From assembly GCA_937929935.1 (NCBI GenBank), contig CALFUL010000005.1, positions 62,001 through 126,000 on the forward strand: a stretch of DNA of 64,000 nt, read 5' to 3'. Below are positions 18,637 through 26,417 of this stretch, one piece after another. How positions within the stretch are numbered: the first letter of the stretch is position 1; each line of letters opens with the position of its first letter. The notes below the pieces were generated by a model. That model ran no database searches and was not told where the DNA came from. It saw nothing but the letters and a program-made list of their open reading frames with translations. Made by a program: the position numbers and the translations under genes. Source of the DNA: an uncultured Flavobacteriaceae bacterium (GTDB lineage: Bacteria; Bacteroidota; Bacteroidia; Flavobacteriales; Flavobacteriaceae).

Positions 18637-19374
18637 TTAAAATCTATTTTTTTGAATCAAACTGCGTATTTTCATTTTTAACACTCCAAAAATGGCTTCA
18701 TTAACAATAGAGGAACTCATTTTAGACTTTCCTCTCACTCGATCTCTAAAGATTATTGATATTTCTTCAATTTTATAATTGCTTAGGTACGCTCTAAACT
18801 TCATTTCAATTTGGAAAGCATATCCCACAAAACGAATTGAATCTAGATTTATATTTTCTAATACACGTTTTCTGTAGCATACAAAACCTGCAGTAGGATC
18901 TTGAATACGCATGCCGGTAATCATCTTCACATAAAACGAAGCTCCGTATGACAAAAGTATCCTATGCAAAGGCCAATCAACCACATTTACCCCTTTTTTA
19001 TAACGTGAACCAACAGCAAGATCAGCTCCGTTTTTACATGAAGTATGAAGGCGTAGTAAGTCTGTTGGGTTATGAGAGAAATCAGCATCCATCTCAAAAA
19101 TATATTCATAATTTCTATGTAGTGCCCATTTAAAACCATGAATATAAGCGGTGCCCAAACCTGCCTTTTCTGATCGCACTTCTAAAAATAAATTGTCTTG
19201 AAATTCTTTTTGTAACTCACGTACTTTTGCAGCTGTTCCGTCGGGTGAGTTGTCATCAACTATCAGTAAATGAAAATTGGTTTTTAGATTAAAAACAGCT
19301 CTAGTAATAGCCTCGATGTTCTCAATTTCATTGTAAGTAGGAATTATGACTAAGCTATCAGACATTTGTTTCAA
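18637..19374 (-). CDS. Polyprenol monophosphomannose synthase-like glycosyltransferase (GT2)
   Basis: 245-residue GT2 enzyme of the dolichol-phosphate mannose synthase class, which charges a polyprenyl phosphate with a hexose at the inner membrane. Motifs: IPTYNE near 11, DDNSPDGT around 40-47, and metal-binding DAD at 96-98. No C-terminal membrane helices, so it is the short soluble form. A second ATG three codons in (MSDSLVI) is equally possible as start. The GT39 transferase at 19500 could use its lipid-linked sugar. Confidence 0.9.
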   Translation of the reverse strand: MKQMSDSLVIIPTYNEIENIEAITRAVFNLKTNFHLLIVDDNSPDGTAAKVRELQKEFQDNLFLEVRSEKAGLGTAYIHGFKWALHRNYEYIFEMDADFSHNPTDLLRLHTSCKNGADLAVGSRYKKGVNVVDWPLHRILLSYGASFYVKMITGMRIQDPTAGFVCYRKRVLENINLDSIRFVGYAFQIEMKFRAYLSNYKIEEISIIFRDRVRGKSKMSSSIVNEAIFGVLKMKIRSLIQKNRF

Positions 19375-19499
19375 GTGTATTCGAGCAAAAATAAGTGTTT
19401 TAATATAGCTTGAAAAATGACATCAATAATTTTATCATTTATTTAAATACTTTAATAACTAAGAGAATTTGTAATTTTGACTTGAATTAACCTTTATAA

Positions 19500-21170
19500 A
19501 TGCTATCTAAACTACCGCTAACTTTTCTATATTTTTTAGGCGCCATCTTAGTCTTAAATTTATTTCAAGCTACCGTTACTGATTTACTATATGATGAGGC
19601 TTATTATTGGTATTATTCTAAGCAGCTTGCTTGGGGGTATTTTGACCACCCGCCTATGGTGGCATGGCTCATCAAAATAAGTGATTTCATTTTTGATGGT
19701 GAATTAGGGGTGCGTTTTATGAGTTGCCTATTATCAAGCGGCACTTCAATTTTACTATGGCTATGCATTGACAACAAGAAAAAATATGATTTTATTCCAC
19801 ATTTCTTTGTGGTTGCTTTTTCAATGACCCTTTTAAACGCCTACGGGTTTTTAACCCTGCCTGACACCCCCTTACTTTTCTTTACGGCACTCTTTTTATT
19901 TGTATACAAGAAATTTATAACCAAACCAACCATATCTATCGCCTTATTCTTAGGTGTTGTAATTGCCTGTTTGATGTACAGTAAATATCACGCTGTTTTG
20001 GTTATTGTTTGCGTGATTCTTTCTAATTTTAAATTAGTGGCAAATACCTACGCATGGTTGGCTATTGCAGTAGCCTTGATGTGCTATTACCCACACTTTA
20101 ATTGGCTTTATGACAACGATTTTGTTTCATTCAGATATCATCTTTTTGACCGCCCCAATGACAGCTATGATGCTGTAAAGTTTACGGGCGGATTTTTCTT
20201 AAACCTTTTAGCACTATTCGGGTTCACTTTTCCTCTTGTGTATTGGTCATTATTTAAAACCAAAGCTGCTGATTTGTTTACAAAAGCATTGCTTTATTTG
20301 ACCTACGGGGTTATTATTTTCTTCTTTATTTCTAGTTTTAATAGAAGAATTCAGACCCAATGGCTAATTGTTATTTCTATACCACTTGTCATCATCGTTT
20401 TTAATTACATTTTAGAAAATCAAAAAACGAGAAAATGGATGACTTACACCGGATTAACTACCATTGCTGTGTTATTGGTGCTAAGAGTTGGCCTTTTTTA
20501 TGAACCGCTATTTCCTGTCGAGTTTGAAACGCATGGAAACAAAAAATGGATTGATGATATTGAATACGAAGCCTGGGCCATTCCGGTTGTTTTTGAAAAT
20601 TCATATCGCAATGCCCCCATGTATGAATTTTATTCAGGGCGAAAAGCTATATCATTAAACAACATAAGTTATCGCAGAAATCAATATTCAATTAATGATT
20701 CAGAGGCTAGCGTTCAAAACGGAATGGTATTGTATATTTCAAAATACTTAGACAAAAAAAATACAATCGCTTTTAAGAAAAGTGAAAACAGTATTTACTA
20801 TGGCAAGTACATCAAAAAATTCGAATCGTTTCGCAATTTAAAATGCATTATAGATGTGAATGAAGTTGAATTTGATCGTACAATTGAACATACCATGAAG
20901 GTTTACAACCCTTATGACCGTGATATTTCTTTAAATAAGTTAAAATTTGCAATGGCTTATTTAAATGAAAGTAGAAAAGTAGTTGAACTAAAGCCCATAC
21001 CAACTGTACCTCTTGTTAAAACTGATACTGTTTTGAAGGCGAGAGACACTATCGCATTTAGTTTTAAACTCAGAAAAACTAAAGTTGATAACCCAAAGTA
21101 TTTTAGAATTGGTATTTCTGAGAATGGCTTGCGACACGGACTCAATGGCGAAAATATTAAAATTAAGTAG
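19500..21170 (+). CDS. ArnT/PMT-like membrane glycosyltransferase (GT39 family)
   Basis: 556 residues with about 10 membrane helices in the first 350 and a soluble C-terminal domain. The N-terminal loop has the GT-C acidic motif DEAYYWYYSKQL (about residues 31-42), followed by FDHPPM. GT39/GT83 enzymes move sugars from polyprenyl phosphates to lipid A, proteins or glycans outside the inner membrane. It is divergent from the polyprenol phosphate mannose synthase-like gene that could supply the donor. Acceptor unknown. Confidence 0.88.
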   Translation: MLSKLPLTFLYFLGAILVLNLFQATVTDLLYDEAYYWYYSKQLAWGYFDHPPMVAWLIKISDFIFDGELGVRFMSCLLSSGTSILLWLCIDNKKKYDFIPHFFVVAFSMTLLNAYGFLTLPDTPLLFFTALFLFVYKKFITKPTISIALFLGVVIACLMYSKYHAVLVIVCVILSNFKLVANTYAWLAIAVALMCYYPHFNWLYDNDFVSFRYHLFDRPNDSYDAVKFTGGFFLNLLALFGFTFPLVYWSLFKTKAADLFTKALLYLTYGVIIFFFISSFNRRIQTQWLIVISIPLVIIVFNYILENQKTRKWMTYTGLTTIAVLLVLRVGLFYEPLFPVEFETHGNKKWIDDIEYEAWAIPVVFENSYRNAPMYEFYSGRKAISLNNISYRRNQYSINDSEASVQNGMVLYISKYLDKKNTIAFKKSENSIYYGKYIKKFESFRNLKCIIDVNEVEFDRTIEHTMKVYNPYDRDISLNKLKFAMAYLNESRKVVELKPIPTVPLVKTDTVLKARDTIAFSFKLRKTKVDNPKYFRIGISENGLRHGLNGENIKIK

Positions 21171-21836
21171 GTGGAACCGGTTATAAGAAACATAGAAAGT
21201 TTAGATTGGGTTACCTTTTTATTAGTGGCCAGTTTGGGCATTCTGGTACTCGCTAAAAAGTCTTTTTACAACCGTTTTTTAAATTTCATCATTCTACCCT
21301 TTAATAATAAGTACATTTTCATGTACAATAAAAAGGAGAAGTTGTTTCATTGGTTTCAGTTGTTCCTTACTGTTTTTCAACTTATCAATCTTTCACTTTT
21401 TATTTATTTGGTAACCAAAGCTCTTCTACCTCAAGGTGAGTTTACTGAATTAGATCAGCTTTATTTTTATCCATTAATTCTGGCATGTTTAATTCTTTTT
21501 GCGGTGGGCAAAGTAGCTATTCAATTAACTAACGGATTCATATTTAACAACAATAAGCTTATTACTGAATTTATTTACAAAAAACTTTCTTACTTGAACT
21601 ACAGTGCGCTCATCATGTTTTTTGCCAACATCATTTTAACGTATGTCACACCTAATTCAAAACCAGTGGTTTACTTGGCACTATTATTAATTTTAGTGGT
21701 TAATTTTATTGGATGGATTTTACTTTTACGAAATCATCAAAAATTTCTTGCGAACAACATTTTCTATTTTATTTTGTACCTTTGCGCACTTGAAATCGCC
21801 CCCTTTATACTAATAGGTACCTACCTAAACAAGTAG
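21171..21836 (+). CDS. DUF4271 membrane protein (GTG start)
   Basis: 221 residues with about five membrane helices, matching DUF4271. The GTG start directly follows the TAG stop of the previous gene with no spacer. This and the 7-base gap to hemD fit a translationally coupled operon. Family function unknown; linkage to hemD is a recurring feature in Flavobacteriia as I recall it. Confidence 0.82.
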   Translation: MEPVIRNIESLDWVTFLLVASLGILVLAKKSFYNRFLNFIILPFNNKYIFMYNKKEKLFHWFQLFLTVFQLINLSLFIYLVTKALLPQGEFTELDQLYFYPLILACLILFAVGKVAIQLTNGFIFNNNKLITEFIYKKLSYLNYSALIMFFANIILTYVTPNSKPVVYLALLLILVVNFIGWILLLRNHQKFLANNIFYFILYLCALEIAPFILIGTYLNK

Positions 21837-21843
21837 AACAAGT

Positions 21844-22590
21844 ATGAAAGTAAAGACAATTTTGGTGTCACAACCAGAACCTAAAATGGAGAATTCTCCT
21901 TACGCTAGGTTAATTGAAAAAGAAAAAGTGAAAATTGACTTTAGACCGTTCATACATGTTGAAGGTGTAGAGGCCAAAGATGTTAGACAGCAAAAGATAG
22001 ACCTTAAAAACTACACAGCCATCATTTTGACAAGTAGAAATGCTGTTGATCATTTCTTTAGAATTGCTGAAGAAATGCGTTTTAAAGTGCCTGATGCCAT
22101 GAAATATTTTTGTCAGTCTGAAGCAGTCGCATACTACCTTCAAAAATATGTAGTGTATCGTAAACGCAAGATATACGTTGGTAAAATGAATTTTATTGAT
22201 TTATCAAATTTGTTTAAAAAATATAAGAACGAAAAATTTCTGCTTCCTTCTTCAGATTCATTAAAAGTAATTGTACCTGAAACTCTTGATAAATTAGAAA
22301 TTAACTGGACAAGAGGTATCTTTTATAAAACCGTAATAAGTGATTTATCTGATTTAAAAGATGTTTTTTATGACATTTTGGTCTTTTTTAGTCCTTCAGG
22401 TATTGAGTCGCTTCTAAAGAATTTTCCTGATTTTGAACAGAATGATACGCGTATAGCGGTATTCGGAAATTCAACTGTAAAAGCTGCTACTGACGCTGGT
22501 TTAAGATGCGATATCAAAGCACCATCGCCAGAAACACCATCAATGACAATGGCACTTCAAAAGTATATTCAAGTAGTCAACAAAAAATAA
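21844..22590 (+). CDS. hemD: Uroporphyrinogen-III synthase
   Basis: 248 residues of the HemD family, which cyclises hydroxymethylbilane to uroporphyrinogen III in haem synthesis. The family is weakly conserved; support comes from ILTSRNAVDHFF (about 60-72), the FFSPSGIESLL segment and the late AVFGNSTVKAA region. Its stop abuts the stop of the convergent DUF423 gene with no spacer. A candidate internal promoter TACCTTTG lies at 21777-21784 inside DUF4271. Confidence 0.88.
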   Translation: MKVKTILVSQPEPKMENSPYARLIEKEKVKIDFRPFIHVEGVEAKDVRQQKIDLKNYTAIILTSRNAVDHFFRIAEEMRFKVPDAMKYFCQSEAVAYYLQKYVVYRKRKIYVGKMNFIDLSNLFKKYKNEKFLLPSSDSLKVIVPETLDKLEINWTRGIFYKTVISDLSDLKDVFYDILVFFSPSGIESLLKNFPDFEQNDTRIAVFGNSTVKAATDAGLRCDIKAPSPETPSMTMALQKYIQVVNKK

Positions 22591-22980
22591 TTAAGGGTTA
22601 AGGGGCTTAACGGCTTTTAAACCCGTAATAACCCATCCTAGTAGTAAAAGCAGCCCTCCTATCGGAGTCAAAAACGCTATTGCTTTAAAATCATAACTGG
22701 TTATACTATTTGTTGCTAAACCATAAATCGAAAAGGAAAATAGAAGAATTCCGGCTACGATAAAATAGTAAACTATTTTCTTACTTTTCTCAGGTACATT
22801 TTTCAAATTTCCTAAAATCAATAAGAATAAGGCATGGTACATTTGGTATTTTACGCCAGTTTCAAAAGTAGATAAAGATTTTACGGTTATAAGACCTTCT
22901 AAACCATGAGCCCCAAATGCTCCTAAGCCAATAGCGAGTATTCCAAAAATAATTCCTGTTAAAAATATTGTTTTGTTCAT
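22591..22980 (-). CDS. DUF423 membrane protein
   Basis: 129 residues with four hydrophobic helices and the DUF423 start pattern GAFGAHGL around 21-28, then YQMYHALFLLIL. Family function is unknown. It converges on hemD with no intergenic base, so transcripts of the two genes probably overlap. Confidence 0.88.
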   Translation of the reverse strand: MNKTIFLTGIIFGILAIGLGAFGAHGLEGLITVKSLSTFETGVKYQMYHALFLLILGNLKNVPEKSKKIVYYFIVAGILLFSFSIYGLATNSITSYDFKAIAFLTPIGGLLLLLGWVITGLKAVKPLNP

Positions 22981-23063
22981 AACTTATTGGGCATGTTTTT
23001 TTATAAATGTAACAATTTGATACCTTAGTACTGCGTTACTAATGTAACTAATCAATTAAGAAG

Positions 23064-24437
23064 ATGCGTAAAATATTAGTAGTCGGTGCCGGTAAATCAA
23101 CTTCCTATTTACTCGATTATTTTTTAGAAAAATCAGTTGAAGAAAAGCTCTTTTTAACTATTGGTGATTTGAAGCCAGAAACAATAGCATCTAAATTCAA
23201 AACGCATGAAAATTGTGCTGTTTTAGCCCTAGATATTTTTCAAGATCAAGAAAGGCAAAAACTAATTCAAGAAAGTGATATAGTTGTTTCAATGTTGCCT
23301 GCAAGAATGCATATGAAAGTAGCTGAAGATTGTATTCGCTATTCAAAACATTTGGTAACTGCTTCTTACGTAAGCGAAGAAATCAAAACCTTAGATCAGC
23401 AAGCCAAAGATAAAGGGCTGGTTTTCATGAATGAAATTGGCTTAGACCCTGGGGTAGACCACATGAGTGCAATGCAGGTCATTGACCGCATTCGTGAAAA
23501 AGGGGGCAAAATGTTACTTTTTGAATCTTTTACTGGGGGATTAGTCGCCCCTGAAAGTGATGACAACCTTTGGAATTATAAATTCACTTGGAACCCACGA
23601 AACGTTGTTGTGGCTGGTCAAGGCGGAACTGCGAAATTCATTCAAGAAGGCACTTATAAATATATTCCTTATCATAAATTATTTAGACGTACAGAGTTTT
23701 TTCAAATTGAAGGATATGGTCATTTTGAAGGATATGCTAATCGTGATTCATTAAAATATAGAGAAGCATATGGGTTACAAGATGTGCTTACCTTATTTCG
23801 GGGTACCATGCGCAGAATAGGATTCTCTAGAGCTTGGGATATTTTTGTGCAACTAGGCATGACAGATGATAGTTACACCATTGAAAACTCTAACGGAATG
23901 AGTTATCGCGAATTTGTCAATCTTTTTCTGCCGTATTCACCCACAGATTCAGTTGAACTTAAATTGCGTCATTATCTTAAAATCGCGCAAGATGATATCA
24001 AATGGCTCAAATTACAAGAGTTAAACTTGTTTGATAACCAAAAGAAGGTTCCTTTAAAAAAAGCCACTCCTGCTCAGATTCTTCAGTATATTTTAGAAGA
24101 CAGTTGGTCTTTAGATGATGATGATAAAGATATGATTGTCATGTACCATAAGTTTGGATATGAGCTAAATGGACAAAAATTTCAAATTGACTCAAACACT
24201 GTTGTTAAAGGCGAAAGCAGAACACATACAGCAATGGCCAAAACCGTAGGGCTACCCGTTGCAATTGCCACATTAGCAATTCTTAATAAGAAGATTACCA
24301 CACCCGGAGTTCAAATTCCTATTCAAAAAGAAATTTATGAACCCATTCTTGAAGAGTTAAAGAACTACGGCATCATTTTTAAAGAATATGATGTGCCCTA
24401 CCTTGGATATAATCCAGAGTCCATTTACGATAAATAA
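23064..24437 (+). CDS. Saccharopine dehydrogenase family protein
   Basis: 457-residue oxidoreductase with an N-terminal Rossmann motif (VVGAGKSTSYLLDYF from residue 6) and a saccharopine dehydrogenase C-terminal domain (EIGLDPGVDHMSA, ESFTGGLVAPES). The full length fits saccharopine dehydrogenase (glutamate-forming) rather than the short lysine-forming type. It may take part in lysine catabolism or act as a carboxynorspermidine-type enzyme. An Lrp/AsnC regulator is immediately downstream, which suits an amino-acid role. Confidence 0.86.
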   Translation: MRKILVVGAGKSTSYLLDYFLEKSVEEKLFLTIGDLKPETIASKFKTHENCAVLALDIFQDQERQKLIQESDIVVSMLPARMHMKVAEDCIRYSKHLVTASYVSEEIKTLDQQAKDKGLVFMNEIGLDPGVDHMSAMQVIDRIREKGGKMLLFESFTGGLVAPESDDNLWNYKFTWNPRNVVVAGQGGTAKFIQEGTYKYIPYHKLFRRTEFFQIEGYGHFEGYANRDSLKYREAYGLQDVLTLFRGTMRRIGFSRAWDIFVQLGMTDDSYTIENSNGMSYREFVNLFLPYSPTDSVELKLRHYLKIAQDDIKWLKLQELNLFDNQKKVPLKKATPAQILQYILEDSWSLDDDDKDMIVMYHKFGYELNGQKFQIDSNTVVKGESRTHTAMAKTVGLPVAIATLAILNKKITTPGVQIPIQKEIYEPILEELKNYGIIFKEYDVPYLGYNPESIYDK

Positions 24438-24566
24438 ATTTTTAGGTTTTCAAAGTAGCCAATGAAGTTGTTATTTGAGTAAGAATCAGGTACTCAGGTT
24501 GCTATACATTCAACTTACCATCTCATCTAATTTCTATACTTTTACTATGAATATGAAACTGTATAG

Positions 24567-25037
24567 ATGAAATCTAATTCAAAAAGTGTCAAAATTGACG
24601 GAATCGACAAAAAGATTCTAAGATTTTTAATGACCGATGCCCGAAAGCCTGTTCTTGAAATAGCTAGAAATATAGGAATTTCAGGAGCCGCTATTCATCA
24701 ACGTTTACGAAAACTAGAAGCATCAGGACTTCTAGCTGGCTCTAAGTTTGTAATCAACCCTAAAGTCATGGGCTATACCACCATGGCCTATATTGGCATT
24801 TATCTAGATAAAGCTATGAGCAACCCCGTTGCCGTTAAGCAATTAGAAAAGATTCCGGAAGTCTTAGAATGCCATTATACCACAGGTAATTGGTCTATTT
24901 TAATTAAAGTACTATGTAGAGATAATGAGCATTTGATGCACGTTTTAAATAAAGATATTCAGCAAATTGAAGGTGTTTCAAGAACAGAAACTTTCATTTC
25001 TTTAGACCAGCAGATTGATCGTCAGATTTCGATATAG
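24567..25037 (+). CDS. Lrp/AsnC family transcriptional regulator
   Basis: 156 residues: N-terminal helix-turn-helix (about 12-62, LEIARNIGISGAAIHQRLRKLEASG) and C-terminal RAM/AsnC ligand domain (about 75-150). Family members sense amino acids and often control neighbouring amino-acid genes, so the saccharopine dehydrogenase upstream is a candidate target. Single member visible in the window. Confidence 0.93.
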   Translation: MKSNSKSVKIDGIDKKILRFLMTDARKPVLEIARNIGISGAAIHQRLRKLEASGLLAGSKFVINPKVMGYTTMAYIGIYLDKAMSNPVAVKQLEKIPEVLECHYTTGNWSILIKVLCRDNEHLMHVLNKDIQQIEGVSRTETFISLDQQIDRQISI

Positions 25038-25042
25038 TTTAA

Positions 25043-25078
25043 AGTAAGCAGTGGACTGAAAACTGCCCACTGCATACT
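25043..25078. repeat. Palindromic intergenic repeat, possible bidirectional terminator
   Basis: AGTAAGCAGTGG (25043-25054) pairs with CCACTGCATACT (25067-25078) at 11 of 12 positions around a 12-base loop. It lies between the convergent 3' ends of the Lrp gene and the zinc peptidase. No T-run follows, and phrases such as ACTGCATACTGTTTACT are common in dispersed flavobacterial repeats. Confidence 0.5.
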
Positions 25079-25090
25079 GTTTACTAATTT

Positions 25091-25789
25091 TTAATCTCTA
25101 CTAGCCACTCGCATCGCGAAATACAATAAGGTAGCTAAGGCACCAATAGCAGCAACCAAATACGTTCTGGCAGCCCATTTTAAAGCATCTTCTGCCCCGG
25201 CATATTCTTCTTGGTTAACCATATTCTTATTCTTTAACCAAGCAAGTGCACGGTTACTGGCGTCATATTCTACAGGCAAGGTAACAAAGCTAAATAATGT
25301 TCCGATACCGTATAAACCAATACCTACCCACGCAACGGCACCCCCTATAGCGGTAGTTTGCATTAAGGCTAAACCGCCAAAAATTACCATCATTGAAAAC
25401 CTTGAGGTTAAATTCAAAACAGGCACTAATTTAGATCGCATACCTAACCACTCATAGGCCGTTGCATGTTGTACGGCATGACCAACTTCGTGCGCTGCTA
25501 CGGCCGCTGCTGAAGCGTTTCGTTGTGCATAAACACCCTCGCTAAGATTCACTGTTTTATTTTTGGGGTTATAATGATCTGTCAACATACCCGGGGTAGA
25601 AATAACCTTGACATCAGTGATGCCATGATCTGCCAACATTTTTTCTGCGATTTCAGCACCGCTCAATCCGTTTCGCAGTTGAACTTTTGAATATTTTTTA
25701 AATTTACTTTTTAATCGATTACTTACCAGCATACTTAAAAGCCCAAAGACTCCGGCTATTGCAAGGTAAATTGGATCCATTCCTAACAT
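25091..25789 (-). CDS. Zinc metallopeptidase, YugP family
   Basis: 232-residue membrane peptidase with the zinc motif HEVGH at 100-104, an N-terminal membrane anchor (about 5-22) and two or three further hydrophobic segments after the catalytic site. The family's VEYDASNRAL segment is present. It is membrane-embedded with unknown substrates. Alone on its strand, with an unremarkable 117-base gap to SemiSWEET. Confidence 0.9.
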   Translation of the reverse strand: MLGMDPIYLAIAGVFGLLSMLVSNRLKSKFKKYSKVQLRNGLSGAEIAEKMLADHGITDVKVISTPGMLTDHYNPKNKTVNLSEGVYAQRNASAAAVAAHEVGHAVQHATAYEWLGMRSKLVPVLNLTSRFSMMVIFGGLALMQTTAIGGAVAWVGIGLYGIGTLFSFVTLPVEYDASNRALAWLKNKNMVNQEEYAGAEDALKWAARTYLVAAIGALATLLYFAMRVASRD

Positions 25790-25906
25790 ATTATTTTGTT
25801 TTAGTTCTGTTTATAAAGTTAACTAGATTCTTGTTAATTAAGAATACCTACTTATAGAACGGCAAAAATCTAGCCAAAATTGCAAGCTGCCAAAATGTCT
25901 ATCAAA

Positions 25907-26161
25907 CTACTTGTACTTGAGTTTAGCAATAAGTATTAAGAATGCTAAAAATAAGGTTCCTGAATTGGCCAAAATCATACTAATGCTCTCCTTCTGAATA
26001 CCATAGTAGAGCCAAAGAGCGAGTCCAATCATAAAAACAATATACATGACCAAAGAAATGTCTTTGGTAGACTTTTCTTTGTACACTTTATACACTTGAG
26101 GTATAAAACATGCCGTTGTTAGTGAAGCGGCAATCAAACCTATGATTTCTATTTCTGGCAT
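25907..26161 (-). CDS. SemiSWEET sugar transporter
   Basis: 84 residues with three membrane helices forming half of a SWEET transporter, expected to dimerise. The PQ-loop motif PQVYKVYKEKSTKDIS is at about 21-36. SemiSWEETs let sugars pass down their gradient; substrate not predicted. Confidence 0.9.
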   Translation of the reverse strand: MPEIEIIGLIAASLTTACFIPQVYKVYKEKSTKDISLVMYIVFMIGLALWLYYGIQKESISMILANSGTLFLAFLILIAKLKYK

Positions 26162-26257
26162 ATTATACTTTTTATTTGTCTTCCCGACAACGGAGGGAAA
26201 TTACTCTTAAGTGATATTAAAATTGTGAATAATGATTTCAACAATCTTATTGGTTCG

Positions 26258-26292
26258 CTTTCTCGTTCGATTCCTCGTTCCTCGGAATGACA
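26258..26292. repeat. Dispersed intergenic repeat fragment (CGTTCCTCGGAATGAC type)
   Basis: The segment with TCGATTCCTCGTTCCTCGGAATGAC, read on the minus strand as GTCATTCCGAGGAACGAGG, matches a repeat unit I recall from intergenic regions of many Bacteroidota. Part of a 256-base spacer between SemiSWEET and leuS that contains no gene. Confidence 0.4.
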
Positions 26293-26390
26293 AGTTTGCT
26301 TTTTTGAGCAAGTAGAAAGCTATTTTGAACCTTCATCTTCGTATCTCGTATTGTTTAACTTTTTTTCAATTTGTGTTTGCGCTTGAACTT

Positions 26391-26412
26391 GATACTTGAA
26401 TTTGAACTTGGA
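26391..26412. repeat. Short degenerate CTTGAA/CTTGAT tandem repeat
   Basis: CTTGAACTTGATACTTGAAT followed by TTGAACTTG: several back-to-back copies of a 6-7 base unit just after the 3' end of leuS. Typical of replication slippage in spacers; no function suggested. Confidence 0.45.
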
Positions 26413-26417
26413 TGTTT

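Noticed and set aside
21777..21784. TACCTTTG as a promoter for hemD
   Set aside because: It matches the -7 box but lies inside the DUF4271 gene, without a -33 box, in a tightly packed operon; not listed as a feature.
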